A DNA stretch of 64,000 bases from the NCBI GenBank assembly GCA_030832085.1, contig JAURJU010000027.1:56027-120026 (forward strand). The letters are read 5' to 3'. A program made the position numbers and the translations under genes. Positions 34,517-44,121 of the stretch are shown one piece after another. A model generated the notes under the pieces. That model was not told the origin of the DNA. It worked only from the letters and a program-made list of their open reading frames with translations, and searched no databases. Within the stretch, counting starts at the first letter, position 1. Each line of letters starts with the position of its first letter. This DNA is from Chitinophagales bacterium. Lineage in GTDB: Bacteria > Bacteroidota > Bacteroidia > Chitinophagales > Chitinophagaceae.

Positions 34517-36505
34517 TTATTGCTTTTGTGATGACCAAACGTTGTTTTCGCTGTTGAAATCAGGAAAAACCTTGTCTGGATCAATGGTTACTTTTAAAAT
34601 TTCTTCATTGACAGCAATTCTTGTTTTGAAAAGGGGGCCGTTTTGCCATATTTCAACGGGGAGCTTAACCCTACCCTTGTTGCCTGAAACTGTCTCATAT
34701 TCGATCACCACTGGCATGGCTGCTTTTTCAAGGTTTTCTATGGTCAGTATTGCACCATTCTTGGCATTGTTGCCCTGGTATTCCAGCTTTGTAATGGCCT
34801 GGTCCAGTCTCCAGTTTTCAAGAATCATGCCTTTCCAAAACCATCCCAGGTCTTCACCTACGCCGTTTTCCATGCTCCGGAAAAAATCCCAGGGTGATGG
34901 GTGCTTGAAGGACCAATCCCGGATGTATTTTTTGAAAGCAGCATCGAATCTTTTGGGTCCAACAATCTGCTCTCTTAGCAATGTGAGTGCAAAACCAGGC
35001 TTCATGTAAAGGGACAGGCCGATGTTGTTCTCTTTCAATGCATCAGGGGTTTTCATGATGGCCTCAGATCTGTCGCCATACATGAACTTGGCCATGTTGT
35101 GTGCACTTCCCTCTTTTTGGGCATATTCACCATTGTTGAAATCCTTTGCTGCAATATCGTTGATAAAGGTATTGAAGCCTTCGTCCATCCATCCATATTT
35201 TCGCTCATTGCTGCCGACAATCATTGGAAACCATGTATGACCAAATTCATGATCCGTCACTCCCCAAAGTCCACCGGTTTTTGCAGTTGAACCACAGAAT
35301 ACAATTCCAGGATATTCCATTCCGCCAACATTGCTGGCCACATTCGTAGCGATGGGATAAGGATATTCAAACCATCTTTTGGAATAATTTTCAATGCTGG
35401 CCTTGGTATATTCAGTACTTCTACCCCAAGCGTTTTTTCCATCAGAACTGCTGGGATACACGGATTGCGCCAATGCCTTTTTTCCGCTGGGAAGGTTGAT
35501 CCTTGCAGCATCCCAAATGAAAGAAGTAGAAGATGCCCATGCAAAATCCCTGGAATTGGTGATTGAATATTTCCAGGTAAGTTTTTCCTTGCTAGGCCTT
35601 GTTGCGGGATCTTTCACTTCTTCCTTGCTCCTGATCAATACTGTTTCATCACTTTGATGGGCTTTTTGGTAGCGCTTCAGTTGCTCAGCGGTCATTACGT
35701 CGGCTGGATTGAGCAGGTCACCCGATGCCACCACAACGTGGCTGGCGGGGGCTGTGATGGAAACATCAAAATTTCCATATTCAAGATAAAACTCACTTGC
35801 ACCAAGGTAGGGCAAAGTATTCCAGCCTTGGATATCATCAAAGACACATACGCGTGGGTACCACTGCGCAATGGCATAGATGTTTCCATCTGCATTCTTC
35901 AGAATGCCTGTTCTGTCTGCTCCATATTCAGGAACTGTGTATGAATAATCAACTTTTACCACCACCTTGTCTCCTCCAGCCTTGAGCAATTTTGGCAGAT
36001 CAATTCTCATGCGTGTATCTGTAATTTCAGGATCTACGGAAGTTTCGACTGACTTTCCGGATACTACTGAAATGACCTTTACCGATTTTATTTCATAGCC
36101 CCCCATAAAAGGATTGGCGGCATTTCCATAACGGCTCCTTCCGTTGACAGGAAGTTTTGCAAAACCCCTTGAATTTGGATTGAAAAGGTTCTGGTCCAAT
36201 TGAAACCAAAGAAAATTGAGGTTGTGTGGGCTGTTGTTGGAATAGGTCAAGGTAACAGAACCTGTAATCTGGTTGTTTTGGTCATTCAACTCGGCAATGA
36301 TTTTATAATCCGCCTTGTTTTGCCAATATGCCTTGCCCGGCTCACCATTGCCCGAACGAAAAGTGTTGCCGTATTGCTTGTAAAAAAGTGGGTTGAAAAG
36401 TTCATTTGCATCATACTTTGATGCTTGCTTTTCCTGGTCTTGGGCAAAAGAATTGGTCGATAAAAAAAGAGAAATCAGGATGAGGGCTGAAAAATACTTC
36501 AACAT
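34517..36505 (-). CDS. Exported M1-family metallopeptidase
   Basis: 662 aa. Signal peptide [22 protein letters not shown]. The gluzincin motif is HEFGHTW (His419, His423) with the third zinc ligand Glu442 in [16 protein letters not shown] (394-400) takes the place of the GAMEN aminopeptidase motif, so the exopeptidase N-terminal recognition may differ. A beta-rich N-terminal domain (about 60-270) precedes the catalytic domain. Likely a periplasmic or surface peptidase. Last gene of the run SpmAB fusion, folB, TPR, M1 (21 bp after the TPR stop). Confidence 0.9.
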   Translation of the reverse strand: MLKYFSALILISLFLSTNSFAQDQEKQASKYDANELFNPLFYKQYGNTFRSGNGEPGKAYWQNKADYKIIAELNDQNNQITGSVTLTYSNNSPHNLNFLWFQLDQNLFNPNSRGFAKLPVNGRSRYGNAANPFMGGYEIKSVKVISVVSGKSVETSVDPEITDTRMRIDLPKLLKAGGDKVVVKVDYSYTVPEYGADRTGILKNADGNIYAIAQWYPRVCVFDDIQGWNTLPYLGASEFYLEYGNFDVSITAPASHVVVASGDLLNPADVMTAEQLKRYQKAHQSDETVLIRSKEEVKDPATRPSKEKLTWKYSITNSRDFAWASSTSFIWDAARINLPSGKKALAQSVYPSSSDGKNAWGRSTEYTKASIENYSKRWFEYPYPIATNVASNVGGMEYPGIVFCGSTAKTGGLWGVTDHEFGHTWFPMIVGSNERKYGWMDEGFNTFINDIAAKDFNNGEYAQKEGSAHNMAKFMYGDRSEAIMKTPDALKENNIGLSLYMKPGFALTLLREQIVGPKRFDAAFKKYIRDWSFKHPSPWDFFRSMENGVGEDLGWFWKGMILENWRLDQAITKLEYQGNNAKNGAILTIENLEKAAMPVVIEYETVSGNKGRVKLPVEIWQNGPLFKTRIAVNEEILKVTIDPDKVFPDFNSENNVWSSQKQ

Positions 36506-36526
36506 ACGCTTTGATTGAAAATTGAT

Positions 36527-37270
36527 TTATTGGAGACTTTCTAACAATTGTTTTGATTTGAGTTTAATTTCCTGATCCTCCTTTGTCTTCATGGGCAATT
36601 TTATCTGAAACTTGAGCAATTCAATTGCCTTGTCAGACTTGCCTTGCCGTTTATAGGCCATGGCAAGATCAAGATTATTGGGCATAAAGCCAGGGTCTAA
36701 TTTACGTGCTTTTTCATAAAGCGCAATTGCATCTTCTGCCGATGCTGGGGGGAAGCCTTTTTGCATGAACTTTAGGGCTGCCCTGGCAGCCGGATTGAGA
36801 GAGGAAACCTCATCATGCCACTTGGCCAAAGTATAGATTGCTTTTGTAAACAGCGAATCAATTTTCAAGGCTATTTCTACCTGTTCAAGGATTTGAACGG
36901 TAAGGCTTGTTTTTTCCTTGATGGAGGCATGTTGAATCAAACGACCCAGAACAAGCGCTTTGGCATAGTGCACATCAGCCCTGTTGGAATCCACTTCAAA
37001 GGCACGTGTGGCAAATTGATTGGCCAGGGCATACAAGGATTTGCTTTCATTTGGATTGGAATTGCCTTCCATGCAATACAGTTCAGTCAGCCGAACCAAC
37101 ACTGGAACATTATTGGGCATTGAGACAAGGGCCATTTCATATTTCCGAATGGCATCCATTGTTTTGAATTGGCGCTCCAAAAGCCTGGCTTCTTCCAAGA
37201 GGTTGGTGGGCTGGGCATGCAACTCGAATAAAATCAATGGTAAAATTGAAAAAAGGAACTTAAACTTCAT
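36527..37270 (-). CDS. Exported TPR protein
   Basis: 247 aa from the ATG at 37268-37270, which gives a signal peptide (MKFKFLFSILPLILFELHAQ) and overlaps the folB stop by 11 bp; the longer frame lies within folB. TPR-like units occur around MDAIRKYEMALVSMPNNVPVLVRL, RADVHYAKALVLG, FTKAIYTLAKWHDE and NLDLAMAYKRQGKSDKAIELL. An Ala/Pro segment (MQKGFPPASAEDAI) resembles regulator-of-microtubule-dynamics-like TPR proteins. Function unknown. Confidence 0.82.
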   Translation of the reverse strand: MKFKFLFSILPLILFELHAQPTNLLEEARLLERQFKTMDAIRKYEMALVSMPNNVPVLVRLTELYCMEGNSNPNESKSLYALANQFATRAFEVDSNRADVHYAKALVLGRLIQHASIKEKTSLTVQILEQVEIALKIDSLFTKAIYTLAKWHDEVSSLNPAARAALKFMQKGFPPASAEDAIALYEKARKLDPGFMPNNLDLAMAYKRQGKSDKAIELLKFQIKLPMKTKEDQEIKLKSKQLLESLQ

Positions 37271-37616
37271 TTCGTCGTTTTTTGAGATGAACACCCACTT
37301 CCCCCAAAAAACCTTCAATTGGCGGGTTTAATTTTAAAATTTCAAGATCAATTTCGGATGCAAGGGCAAAATTCATCCAAATGGACCTGATGATTCTTTC
37401 GGCCAAAACTTCAAGTAATTTCTCAGTTTTTGCAAATTCTGATTTCAGCAGATCAAACACCATTGCATAATCAATTGTTTGTTCAATGGTTTCGATTGAA
37501 TCATCAGCATTGATCCTTACTTTTAAATTGACCATAAAAGAAGTACCAACAATGTTTTCCAGCGGGTGAACACCGTGAAAACCCTGTAAGCGAATATTTT
37601 TCAAGATTATTTCCAT
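37260..37616 (-). CDS. folB: Dihydroneopterin aldolase
   Basis: 118 aa, family size. IILKNIRLQGFHGVHPLEN is the conserved N-terminal strand and substrate loop, TIDYAMVFDLLKSEF and LEVLAERIIRSI follow, and LEILKLNPPI holds the catalytic-lysine region. It converts dihydroneopterin to 6-hydroxymethyl-dihydropterin, one step before HPPK and FolP. Located 3 bp after the SpmAB-fusion gene and overlapping the TPR gene, away from folP at 14 kb. Confidence 0.94.
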   Translation of the reverse strand: MEIILKNIRLQGFHGVHPLENIVGTSFMVNLKVRINADDSIETIEQTIDYAMVFDLLKSEFAKTEKLLEVLAERIIRSIWMNFALASEIDLEILKLNPPIEGFLGEVGVHLKKRRNEV

Positions 37617-37619
37617 AGA

Positions 37620-38864
37620 TCAGGCTCCAAAAAAAAGATATGCAACAAAAATGGCAGTGATGATTCCTGCCAAGTCGGCCAGTAACATGCTTGGAATGGC
37701 ATAACGGGTGTTCTTGATGCCGACTGCTCCAAAATATACGGCAACAACATAAAAGGTTGTATCGCTGCTTCCCTGAAAGATTGCAGACAACCTTCCTGCA
37801 AAAGAATCGGCACCATAGGTATTCATGGTATCCACCATCATTGCCCTGGATCCACTTCCACTCAAGGGTTTCATCATCGCTGTGGGGAGTGCTGATACAA
37901 ATTGTGTATCCATCCCACAAAAATCAAAAAATGATTTCATGCCACTGGTGATGAACTCAAAAGCTCCTGAAGTTCTGAGGACGCTGATGGCAACCAACAT
38001 GGCAACGAGGTACGGGATGATCTTGATAGCAATCTCAAAACCACCTTTTGCTCCTTCCACGAATGACTCAAAAACATTGACTTTCTTGTAGATACCACCT
38101 ACCAGAAAAACAAGAAAAATAAAGAGAATCAGGCCATTGCTGAGTACCGTTGAAAAGGTCTCGATTTGGATTTGTGACAGGAATATTTTTAGGTAGGCTA
38201 TCAACAACCCTATCAACAAGGAAATTCCAGCAATCCAAGCAAGTATAACGGGTTGAAAAAGATTGATTTTTTGACGGATGGACACAATCGTCAAAGCAGC
38301 AACAGTTGCAGCGAAAGTGGCAATCATGCAAGGGATAAAAATATCTGTTGGATTGGCTGCAGGAGGCGTTACCGCTGCACGCATGGCAATGATGCTGATG
38401 GGGATAAGGGTTAACCCGGATGCATGCAAAACCAGGAACATGATCTGCGCATTGCTTGCAGTCTCCTTATTGGGATTCAAGGTCTGAAGGCTCTCCATTG
38501 CCTTTAAGCCAAAAGGCGTGGCAGCATTGTCGAGCCCCAGCAAATTGGCCGAAAAATTCATCATCATATGACCGTATGCAGGGTGTTTGGGAGGAACCTC
38601 AGGGAATAATTTACTGAAAAAAGGTGCAACCAATTTTGAAAGAAAACGGATGGCTCCTGCCCGCTCGCCAATGTTCATAAAACCAAGGAACAGGGTCATG
38701 ATACCAATCAATTTAAAGGAAAGATCAACACTGTCATTGGCGGATTTGAAAATACCCTCCGTTATGCTTTTAAAAATCAACGGATCTCCGGTAATGATCC
38801 ATTTTCCGAAGCCAATGGCAAAAGCAATGATGAAAAAAAAGAACCATATGTAATTTAGAGCCAT
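37620..38864 (-). CDS. Nucleoside-recognition (Gate) membrane protein, SpmA-SpmB fusion
   Basis: 414 aa with about ten spans. The N-terminal half corresponds to SpmA (MNFSANLLGLDNAATPFGLKAMESL) and the C-terminal half to SpmB (SGSGSRAMMVDTMNTYGADSF, IFQGSSDTTFYVVAVYFGAVG), two Gate/nucleoside-recognition modules. In Bacillus these are separate spore maturation proteins; in this non-spore-former lineage the fused version has an unknown transport role. First gene of the unit ending with the M1 peptidase; divergent from ychF. Confidence 0.9.
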   Translation of the reverse strand: MALNYIWFFFFIIAFAIGFGKWIITGDPLIFKSITEGIFKSANDSVDLSFKLIGIMTLFLGFMNIGERAGAIRFLSKLVAPFFSKLFPEVPPKHPAYGHMMMNFSANLLGLDNAATPFGLKAMESLQTLNPNKETASNAQIMFLVLHASGLTLIPISIIAMRAAVTPPAANPTDIFIPCMIATFAATVAALTIVSIRQKINLFQPVILAWIAGISLLIGLLIAYLKIFLSQIQIETFSTVLSNGLILFIFLVFLVGGIYKKVNVFESFVEGAKGGFEIAIKIIPYLVAMLVAISVLRTSGAFEFITSGMKSFFDFCGMDTQFVSALPTAMMKPLSGSGSRAMMVDTMNTYGADSFAGRLSAIFQGSSDTTFYVVAVYFGAVGIKNTRYAIPSMLLADLAGIITAIFVAYLFFGA

Positions 38865-38926
38865 GAAAGGAAAATTGCTTTGAAAATGTTATTCCGACAA
38901 AGGGTGCCTTATCACACCAATCATGC

Positions 38927-38934
38927 TATCTTTG
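38927..38934 (+). promoter_or_regulatory. Putative -7 element of ychF
   Basis: TATCTTTG, exact TAnnTTTG match, 18 bp before the ATG at 38953. At -33 spacing only GTG (38904-38906) is seen. Confidence 0.45.
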
Positions 38935-38952
38935 CCACGCAAAAACATAATT

Positions 38953-40053
38953 ATGGCATTACAGGCTGGCATTGTTGGATTACCAAATGTAGGAAAATCA
39001 ACCCTATTTAATGCATTGAGCAGTGCAAAAGCTCAGGCTGCAAATTTTCCCTTTTGTACCATAGAACCCAATATTGGGGTCATCACCGTTCCGGATGACA
39101 GGCTCATTGCACTGGAAAAAATTGTCAAACCGCAACGCGTTGTTCCCACAACTGTTGAAATTGTTGATATTGCCGGATTGGTCAAGGGTGCAAGCAAAGG
39201 TGAAGGGCTTGGAAACCAGTTTCTCGGAAACATCCGGGCAACAGATGCCATCATTCATGTGCTGCGTTGCTTTGTAGATGACAATGTTATTCATGTCGAT
39301 GGAACTGTAAATCCAGTCCGTGACAAGGAAGTCATCGATACAGAACTGCAATTGAAAGACCTGGACAGTGTCGATAAAAAATTGTCAAAATCAGAAAAAT
39401 TATCCAAGAGCAACGATCGTGATGTTTTAAGGGGAATAGAAGTGTTAAGGGAGTTGAAGCTTCACCTGGAGCAAGGAAAAAACGCCAGGGCCTTTGAAAT
39501 CAGCGCAGAAGAAAGAGAGAAATACATCAGTGACATGTTTCTTCTGACCATAAAACCAGTCATCTATGTCTGCAATGTGGATGAAAAAAGCGTTGTAAGT
39601 GGCAATGAATATACAGCACAGGTCATGGAGGCAATCAAAAATGAGCATGCAGAAATTCTTTTTGTAAGTGCAGAAATAGAAAGTGAGATTGCTGTAATGG
39701 AAAGTTATGAAGACAGGATAATGTTCCTTGAGGATTTGGGCCTTTCCGAAAGTGGAATTGTAAGGCTCATTCGCTCAACCTATACCCTCCTCAACCTGGC
39801 CACGTACTTTACAGCAGGGGTTCAGGAAGTTCGTGCTTGGACAATCACAAAAGGCATGTTGGCTCCTCAAGCTGCTGGAGTAATCCATACCGACTTCGAA
39901 AAGGGATTCATCAGGGCAGAGGTTATTGGATACAATGATTTTACAACCCTGGGCTCTGAGGCTGCATGCAAAGAAGCAGGTAAAATGGCTGTTCAGGGGA
40001 AAGACTATGTTGTTCAGGATGGCGATATCATGCATTTCAGGTTTGCTGTTTAA
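38953..40053 (+). CDS. ychF: Ribosome-binding ATPase YchF
   Basis: 366 aa from the ATG at 38953 (MALQAGIVGLPNVGKST); an in-frame ATG 30 bp earlier lies over the -7 element. G1 is GLPNVGKST (9-17), the G3 region is DIAGLVKGASKGEGLGN, and the C-terminal TGS domain ends with AACKEAGKMAVQGKDYVVQDGDIMHFRF. YchF is an Obg-family protein that hydrolyses ATP, binds ribosomes and is linked to oxidative stress. Single-gene unit with a strong terminator. Confidence 0.97.
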   Translation: MALQAGIVGLPNVGKSTLFNALSSAKAQAANFPFCTIEPNIGVITVPDDRLIALEKIVKPQRVVPTTVEIVDIAGLVKGASKGEGLGNQFLGNIRATDAIIHVLRCFVDDNVIHVDGTVNPVRDKEVIDTELQLKDLDSVDKKLSKSEKLSKSNDRDVLRGIEVLRELKLHLEQGKNARAFEISAEEREKYISDMFLLTIKPVIYVCNVDEKSVVSGNEYTAQVMEAIKNEHAEILFVSAEIESEIAVMESYEDRIMFLEDLGLSESGIVRLIRSTYTLLNLATYFTAGVQEVRAWTITKGMLAPQAAGVIHTDFEKGFIRAEVIGYNDFTTLGSEAACKEAGKMAVQGKDYVVQDGDIMHFRFAV

Positions 40054-40096
40054 ATGCCATAACATAGACCCTGCGAAAAGAAAATATTGCTTATAA

Positions 40097-40132
40097 AAAA
40101 AGACCGGCTCAAATGAGACCGGTCTTTTTTAT
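40097..40132. terminator. Bidirectional terminator between ychF and the FAS1 gene
   Basis: AGACCGG (40101-40107) pairs with CCGGTCT, with an inner CTC/GAG pair around AAAT; A-run before and T-run after. Serves convergent genes at both sides. Confidence 0.88.
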
Positions 40133-40149
40133 GTTGCAGGTTACAAAGC

Positions 40150-41199
40150 CTATTGAGGCAAGAGAACCCGGTCAATTTTATGGTAGACACCATTGATGGC
40201 ATGTCTATCAGGTGCTGTGACTTTGGAGTATGAAGGGTTCTTTGCACCCCTGGCTCCTTGGGTTGCATCGATGGTCAATAATGGAGCAGTCGGCAAAGAT
40301 GCTGACAACAATGTTGGAACAGGTGTAGCTGCAGTAGGCAAATTGGCCGCAAAAGCACGTCCCATCAACACATGGTAGGCAACTATTGCACGAACTGTGG
40401 TTGCAGGAAGCCTTGAAAAGGATGCAGGAGAAACCGGCAACCCCTGGGCTGTGAACATGGCCATGAAAGCAGTATTGGTAGGTGCCAAAACGGTGAAATT
40501 GGCCAATGGATTGGCCAAGTAATCCTGGAAGCGTGAACCGGTAGGAACACCAGCATCTGCAGCCAATATTGCTGCAACCAGGTATGACATGTCAGCCTCA
40601 CGTGAGATTGTATCCAACAAGACCCTTGAAGGCGGAGAAACAACTGCAGCTGTAACGTGAATGGCACCATTGGCAGCATCAACATCAGGGGTTACAATGG
40701 GAATATTGTTGACCCAGAGCTTGTCCCCTCTTTTGGATGGAAAATTGCTGAAGCGCACCAGTGGATTTGTATTGGGTGCTGGAATAATGAAAGAGGTTGG
40801 CATTTGCACATTTGGAAAGGAAGTTGGGATTGCTGAAGACATCAACTTCCTTCCTGGGATGATATGGTATTGTACAATGCTTGTAACTGATGCTGCTGGC
40901 AATGCATTGATTGCGGCCAAAGGAATGCCAGACGCGGTAAATGCCGCGTCGCTGGGAGCAAAAACAGTAAACACATTGTTTTTATCCGACACCGCAGCCA
41001 ACATGCCAGCCTTTGTTACAGCGGCTTTCAAGATGGAAAAGTTGGGATTGGTATTGAGTACTTCACCAATGGTGGATCCAGAAGATGGAAACAGATTGGG
41101 TTCTGCGGCTGGAACATCCTTGTTGCAAGAAGTAGAAACGATGATCGTCAACACAAGGAGCGGAAGCATCAGGCTGAACGAATTGCATATTTTTTTCAT
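40150..41199 (-). CDS. FAS1 (fasciclin) domain lipoprotein, two domains
   Basis: 349 aa. Lipoprotein signal with lipobox STSC (Cys25). Two FAS1 domains: about residues 42-190 (FTVFAPSDAAFTASG ... IVQYHIIPG ... NGAIHVTAAVVSPP) and 205-349 (FTVLAPTNTAFMAMF ... IVAYHVLMGRAF ... NGVYHKIDRVLLP). FAS1 modules mediate adhesion or bind ligands such as heme in some bacteria. It is 38 bp downstream of a TonB-dependent receptor gene, suggesting that the lipoprotein is a surface partner of that receptor; the ligand is unknown. Confidence 0.9.
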   Translation of the reverse strand: MKKICNSFSLMLPLLVLTIIVSTSCNKDVPAAEPNLFPSSGSTIGEVLNTNPNFSILKAAVTKAGMLAAVSDKNNVFTVFAPSDAAFTASGIPLAAINALPAASVTSIVQYHIIPGRKLMSSAIPTSFPNVQMPTSFIIPAPNTNPLVRFSNFPSKRGDKLWVNNIPIVTPDVDAANGAIHVTAAVVSPPSRVLLDTISREADMSYLVAAILAADAGVPTGSRFQDYLANPLANFTVLAPTNTAFMAMFTAQGLPVSPASFSRLPATTVRAIVAYHVLMGRAFAANLPTAATPVPTLLSASLPTAPLLTIDATQGARGAKNPSYSKVTAPDRHAINGVYHKIDRVLLPQ

Positions 41200-41237
41200 G
41201 ATAATTTGTTTTGATTTGAATGATTTGTTCTGGTCAA

Positions 41238-43976
41238 TTAGAAAATATTGTATCCAAATGAAACATAATACAAACCTCCAATGGAAGGGTTAGCCAATGC
41301 AGTTATATAATATTGGTTCAATAAATTGTTGGCACCAAACCTGACGACAGAATTGACTGAAGGCAGTTTATAGCTGATCTGTGCATCAAGGACCTGGTAA
41401 TCGGGTATGGTTCCATTTGCCAAATCACTTTGGTATTCAAATGCAGATTGGAATCGGTATACAAAATTGAAACCTATGCGCTTGCTCTTGCCCAATCCAG
41501 AATTACCAAATGTTCCGTTTGCGCGATGCTTGGGGGCATTGAAATAAGTAATGTACCCATTGGGCACATCACCCAAAACATCTGAAGAGTAATTGGCATT
41601 GACATAAAAACCTTTCTTGAATCTATACTCCAAGGATATACCATATCCAGATGTCTTGACAGGGGTTGGAGAGTTGATAGGGAAAGATATTACCCTTCTT
41701 GTTGCTGCATTGATGACATCTGCCGGGCTTGGTGAGCTTTTGATGGACTGTGCAACAAGTACGCGGGTAATGAAATCTTGGTAATTTCCTATGTATCCAT
41801 AAGCATCCACCAACAACCGGGATTTGGCCAGCAATCCGCGGTATCCGAGTTCAAATGATGTAACCGCCTCAGGATTGAATTCAGGAAGTTCTTGCACTTT
41901 CAATTGACCTGCTCCAAGTGCTGCGACAGAATACACTGGATTGGTTGCCACCTTATAATAATCTTTCATGGCAGGTACACCACCAGATAGAATGGCACCA
42001 CCTACAGCAAGATTGATGTATTGTTGTTGGGTTGAAGGGAAACGGTAAGCAGTTTGGTAAGAGAACCTGATGTGGTTGTCTTTTGCCACCTTCAGCAACA
42101 TCGTAGCCCTTGGCGTAAACCTTCCTTTGAAATTTTCATTTTTGTCAAAACGGCCTGAAACAGTGAACTTGATCAAATCCTTGGCAAAACCTCTTGCGAG
42201 TTGAACATAAGCGCCATATTCATTGATTGGAATGGTTCCGGCTGAGTCAGCAAAAAGCGTACCTTCTGAATTCAATACAAATCTCCTGAAATTTCCACCT
42301 ACAAGTACTTCTGCAAATTTTCCGGTAAGTTCACTCAGGTTGTACTGTCCTTCAACGGCATACAGGTTTGTCCTGTCAACCAAAAGACCTCCTCCTTTTG
42401 AAATGGGCTTCGACCTGATGGCATCATAGAGGCCTTGAAATTGAGCAGTTCCTGCAACTGGTCTTCCAACATCTGCTACTGAGCGCGCCAGGTTATGGGC
42501 ATCGATATGGGACATGCCATTTAGCTTTCCACCAAGAAAAGCCTGGCCATATTCAGTGTACCATTGGAGGGAAGGCTTCCATGCTTCATTGAAAAGACGG
42601 GTAGTTACAGTTGTATTGTATGCCTGGCCTGCATTCTCCTGTGTGGTATAAGCCCGCAACATCCAATTTTTGTGCTTGAGTTCAAGTTTATATTGCCCCA
42701 GCTTCAGGTCAAGGATGGAATATCTTTCGCTACCGGTATATACGGTATTTCCCGTTCCCCAATTGGCGGAAAGGATTGCCTCAATTGAATTGGTCAATTT
42801 ATAGTTCAATGACCCCCCCAATTTGAAGTTGATGGTATTGGGATTGGTGACCTCTTTCTCAGAATATCCTGTTCTGGAAACCATGTTGGGTGATCCAGTC
42901 AAGGTAGAGATATAGGGAGCCAGGAATGGCGCTTGACCTGCGATACCATTGAGAACAAGGTTCAAATCAAGGTTGGTCTCATCACCGTAGTAATTCAAGC
43001 CATCATAATTGGGATCAGTGTTTCTTGTGCCTGAAATCACTGTGTTAAAATTGCTTCCGGGTGCACGGTTGATATTTCTGCTGTCAGCGGCCAGCCAGTC
43101 TTTGGCCTGGATCAAACCTGCAGTTACTTTATAAGCAAATCTGTCTGAAACCTTTTTTGCATACCTAACATCCCAATTGTAATAGGGAGAAGGATCACGG
43201 TATTTGCCATCCGTGTGCATAAGGCCGTTTTTCATTTGAAAAGAAAGCCCCTGGTATTTAAAAGGATCCTTGCTGTTGATCAACAATGTACCATTCATTC
43301 CTCCAGGACCATACAATGCTGAAGATGCACCCTGCAAAAGCTCCATGCTTTCAACATCCAATTCATTGAGGGCAGCTATGCTTCCCACAGAAAAGTTCAG
43401 GCCCGGCGCCTGGTTGTCCATCCCATCTACAATTTGGGTAAAACGGGTATTTCCACTTCCTGCGAAACCTCTTGTGGTAACTGTTTTGAAGGTCAAACTT
43501 GAGGCAACCATGTCAACTCCCTTCAGGTTGGTTGCAATGTCAAAATAGTCTGCAGCGGGCGCATTGCGGAGCGCAGCAGTATTGACCCTTTCAATTGAAA
43601 CGGGTGATTCCAAAATTTTTGTTGGAGTTCTGGTTGCTGAAATAACTACTTCTTCCCCTAAAGTTGATGTGGGGTTGAGCGAAACGGCCTTGATTTCACC
43701 GGCCCCTGCAACATTCGTTTCAACAATGCCATAACCAATGGACGAAAAAAGGATGGTTATAGGGAACTTGGTATTTGAAGGCAAGCTGAGCCTGAAGTTG
43801 CCCTTGCTATCAGTGAAAGTTCCATTGCTGTTTCCCTTTAGGGTTACAGAAACTGAGCCAAGGGGTTCTCCCCCAGCTGCACTCTTCACATTTCCAGAAA
43901 CAATTACATTTTGCGCGTTAACAATAGCCGGCAGCATCAACAATAGCATGGCTGCAAAGCAAGCTAATCTTTTCAT
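41238..43976 (-). CDS. TonB-dependent outer-membrane receptor with N-terminal carboxypeptidase-like domain
   Basis: 912 aa. Signal peptide (ends IVNAQN), a carboxypeptidase-regulatory-like beta-sandwich (about 24-100, VSGNVKSAAGGEPLGSVSV), a plug domain (EEVVISATRTPTKILESPVS; LQGASSALYGPGGMNGTLL) and a 22-strand-type barrel ending GGLYYVSFGYNIF. The plug and barrel resemble CirA/FepA-type siderophore or cobalamin receptors more than SusC. No SusD follows; the partner is a FAS1 lipoprotein instead. It imports an unknown ligand using the TonB-ExbBD energy system. Confidence 0.93.
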   Translation of the reverse strand: MKRLACFAAMLLLMLPAIVNAQNVIVSGNVKSAAGGEPLGSVSVTLKGNSNGTFTDSKGNFRLSLPSNTKFPITILFSSIGYGIVETNVAGAGEIKAVSLNPTSTLGEEVVISATRTPTKILESPVSIERVNTAALRNAPAADYFDIATNLKGVDMVASSLTFKTVTTRGFAGSGNTRFTQIVDGMDNQAPGLNFSVGSIAALNELDVESMELLQGASSALYGPGGMNGTLLINSKDPFKYQGLSFQMKNGLMHTDGKYRDPSPYYNWDVRYAKKVSDRFAYKVTAGLIQAKDWLAADSRNINRAPGSNFNTVISGTRNTDPNYDGLNYYGDETNLDLNLVLNGIAGQAPFLAPYISTLTGSPNMVSRTGYSEKEVTNPNTINFKLGGSLNYKLTNSIEAILSANWGTGNTVYTGSERYSILDLKLGQYKLELKHKNWMLRAYTTQENAGQAYNTTVTTRLFNEAWKPSLQWYTEYGQAFLGGKLNGMSHIDAHNLARSVADVGRPVAGTAQFQGLYDAIRSKPISKGGGLLVDRTNLYAVEGQYNLSELTGKFAEVLVGGNFRRFVLNSEGTLFADSAGTIPINEYGAYVQLARGFAKDLIKFTVSGRFDKNENFKGRFTPRATMLLKVAKDNHIRFSYQTAYRFPSTQQQYINLAVGGAILSGGVPAMKDYYKVATNPVYSVAALGAGQLKVQELPEFNPEAVTSFELGYRGLLAKSRLLVDAYGYIGNYQDFITRVLVAQSIKSSPSPADVINAATRRVISFPINSPTPVKTSGYGISLEYRFKKGFYVNANYSSDVLGDVPNGYITYFNAPKHRANGTFGNSGLGKSKRIGFNFVYRFQSAFEYQSDLANGTIPDYQVLDAQISYKLPSVNSVVRFGANNLLNQYYITALANPSIGGLYYVSFGYNIF

Positions 43977-44121
43977 AAGCAGTAGTTTTGATCAAATTTC
44001 AGCCAAAATAGGCATTGTTAAAGTCATAAAAAAATTTTGATGCAATAAAAGGAGTTTTTAAAATACAAGTTTCAACAGATTGAAAATTGGAAATCTCACT
44101 TGCTGATTCTAATTTAGTGGG

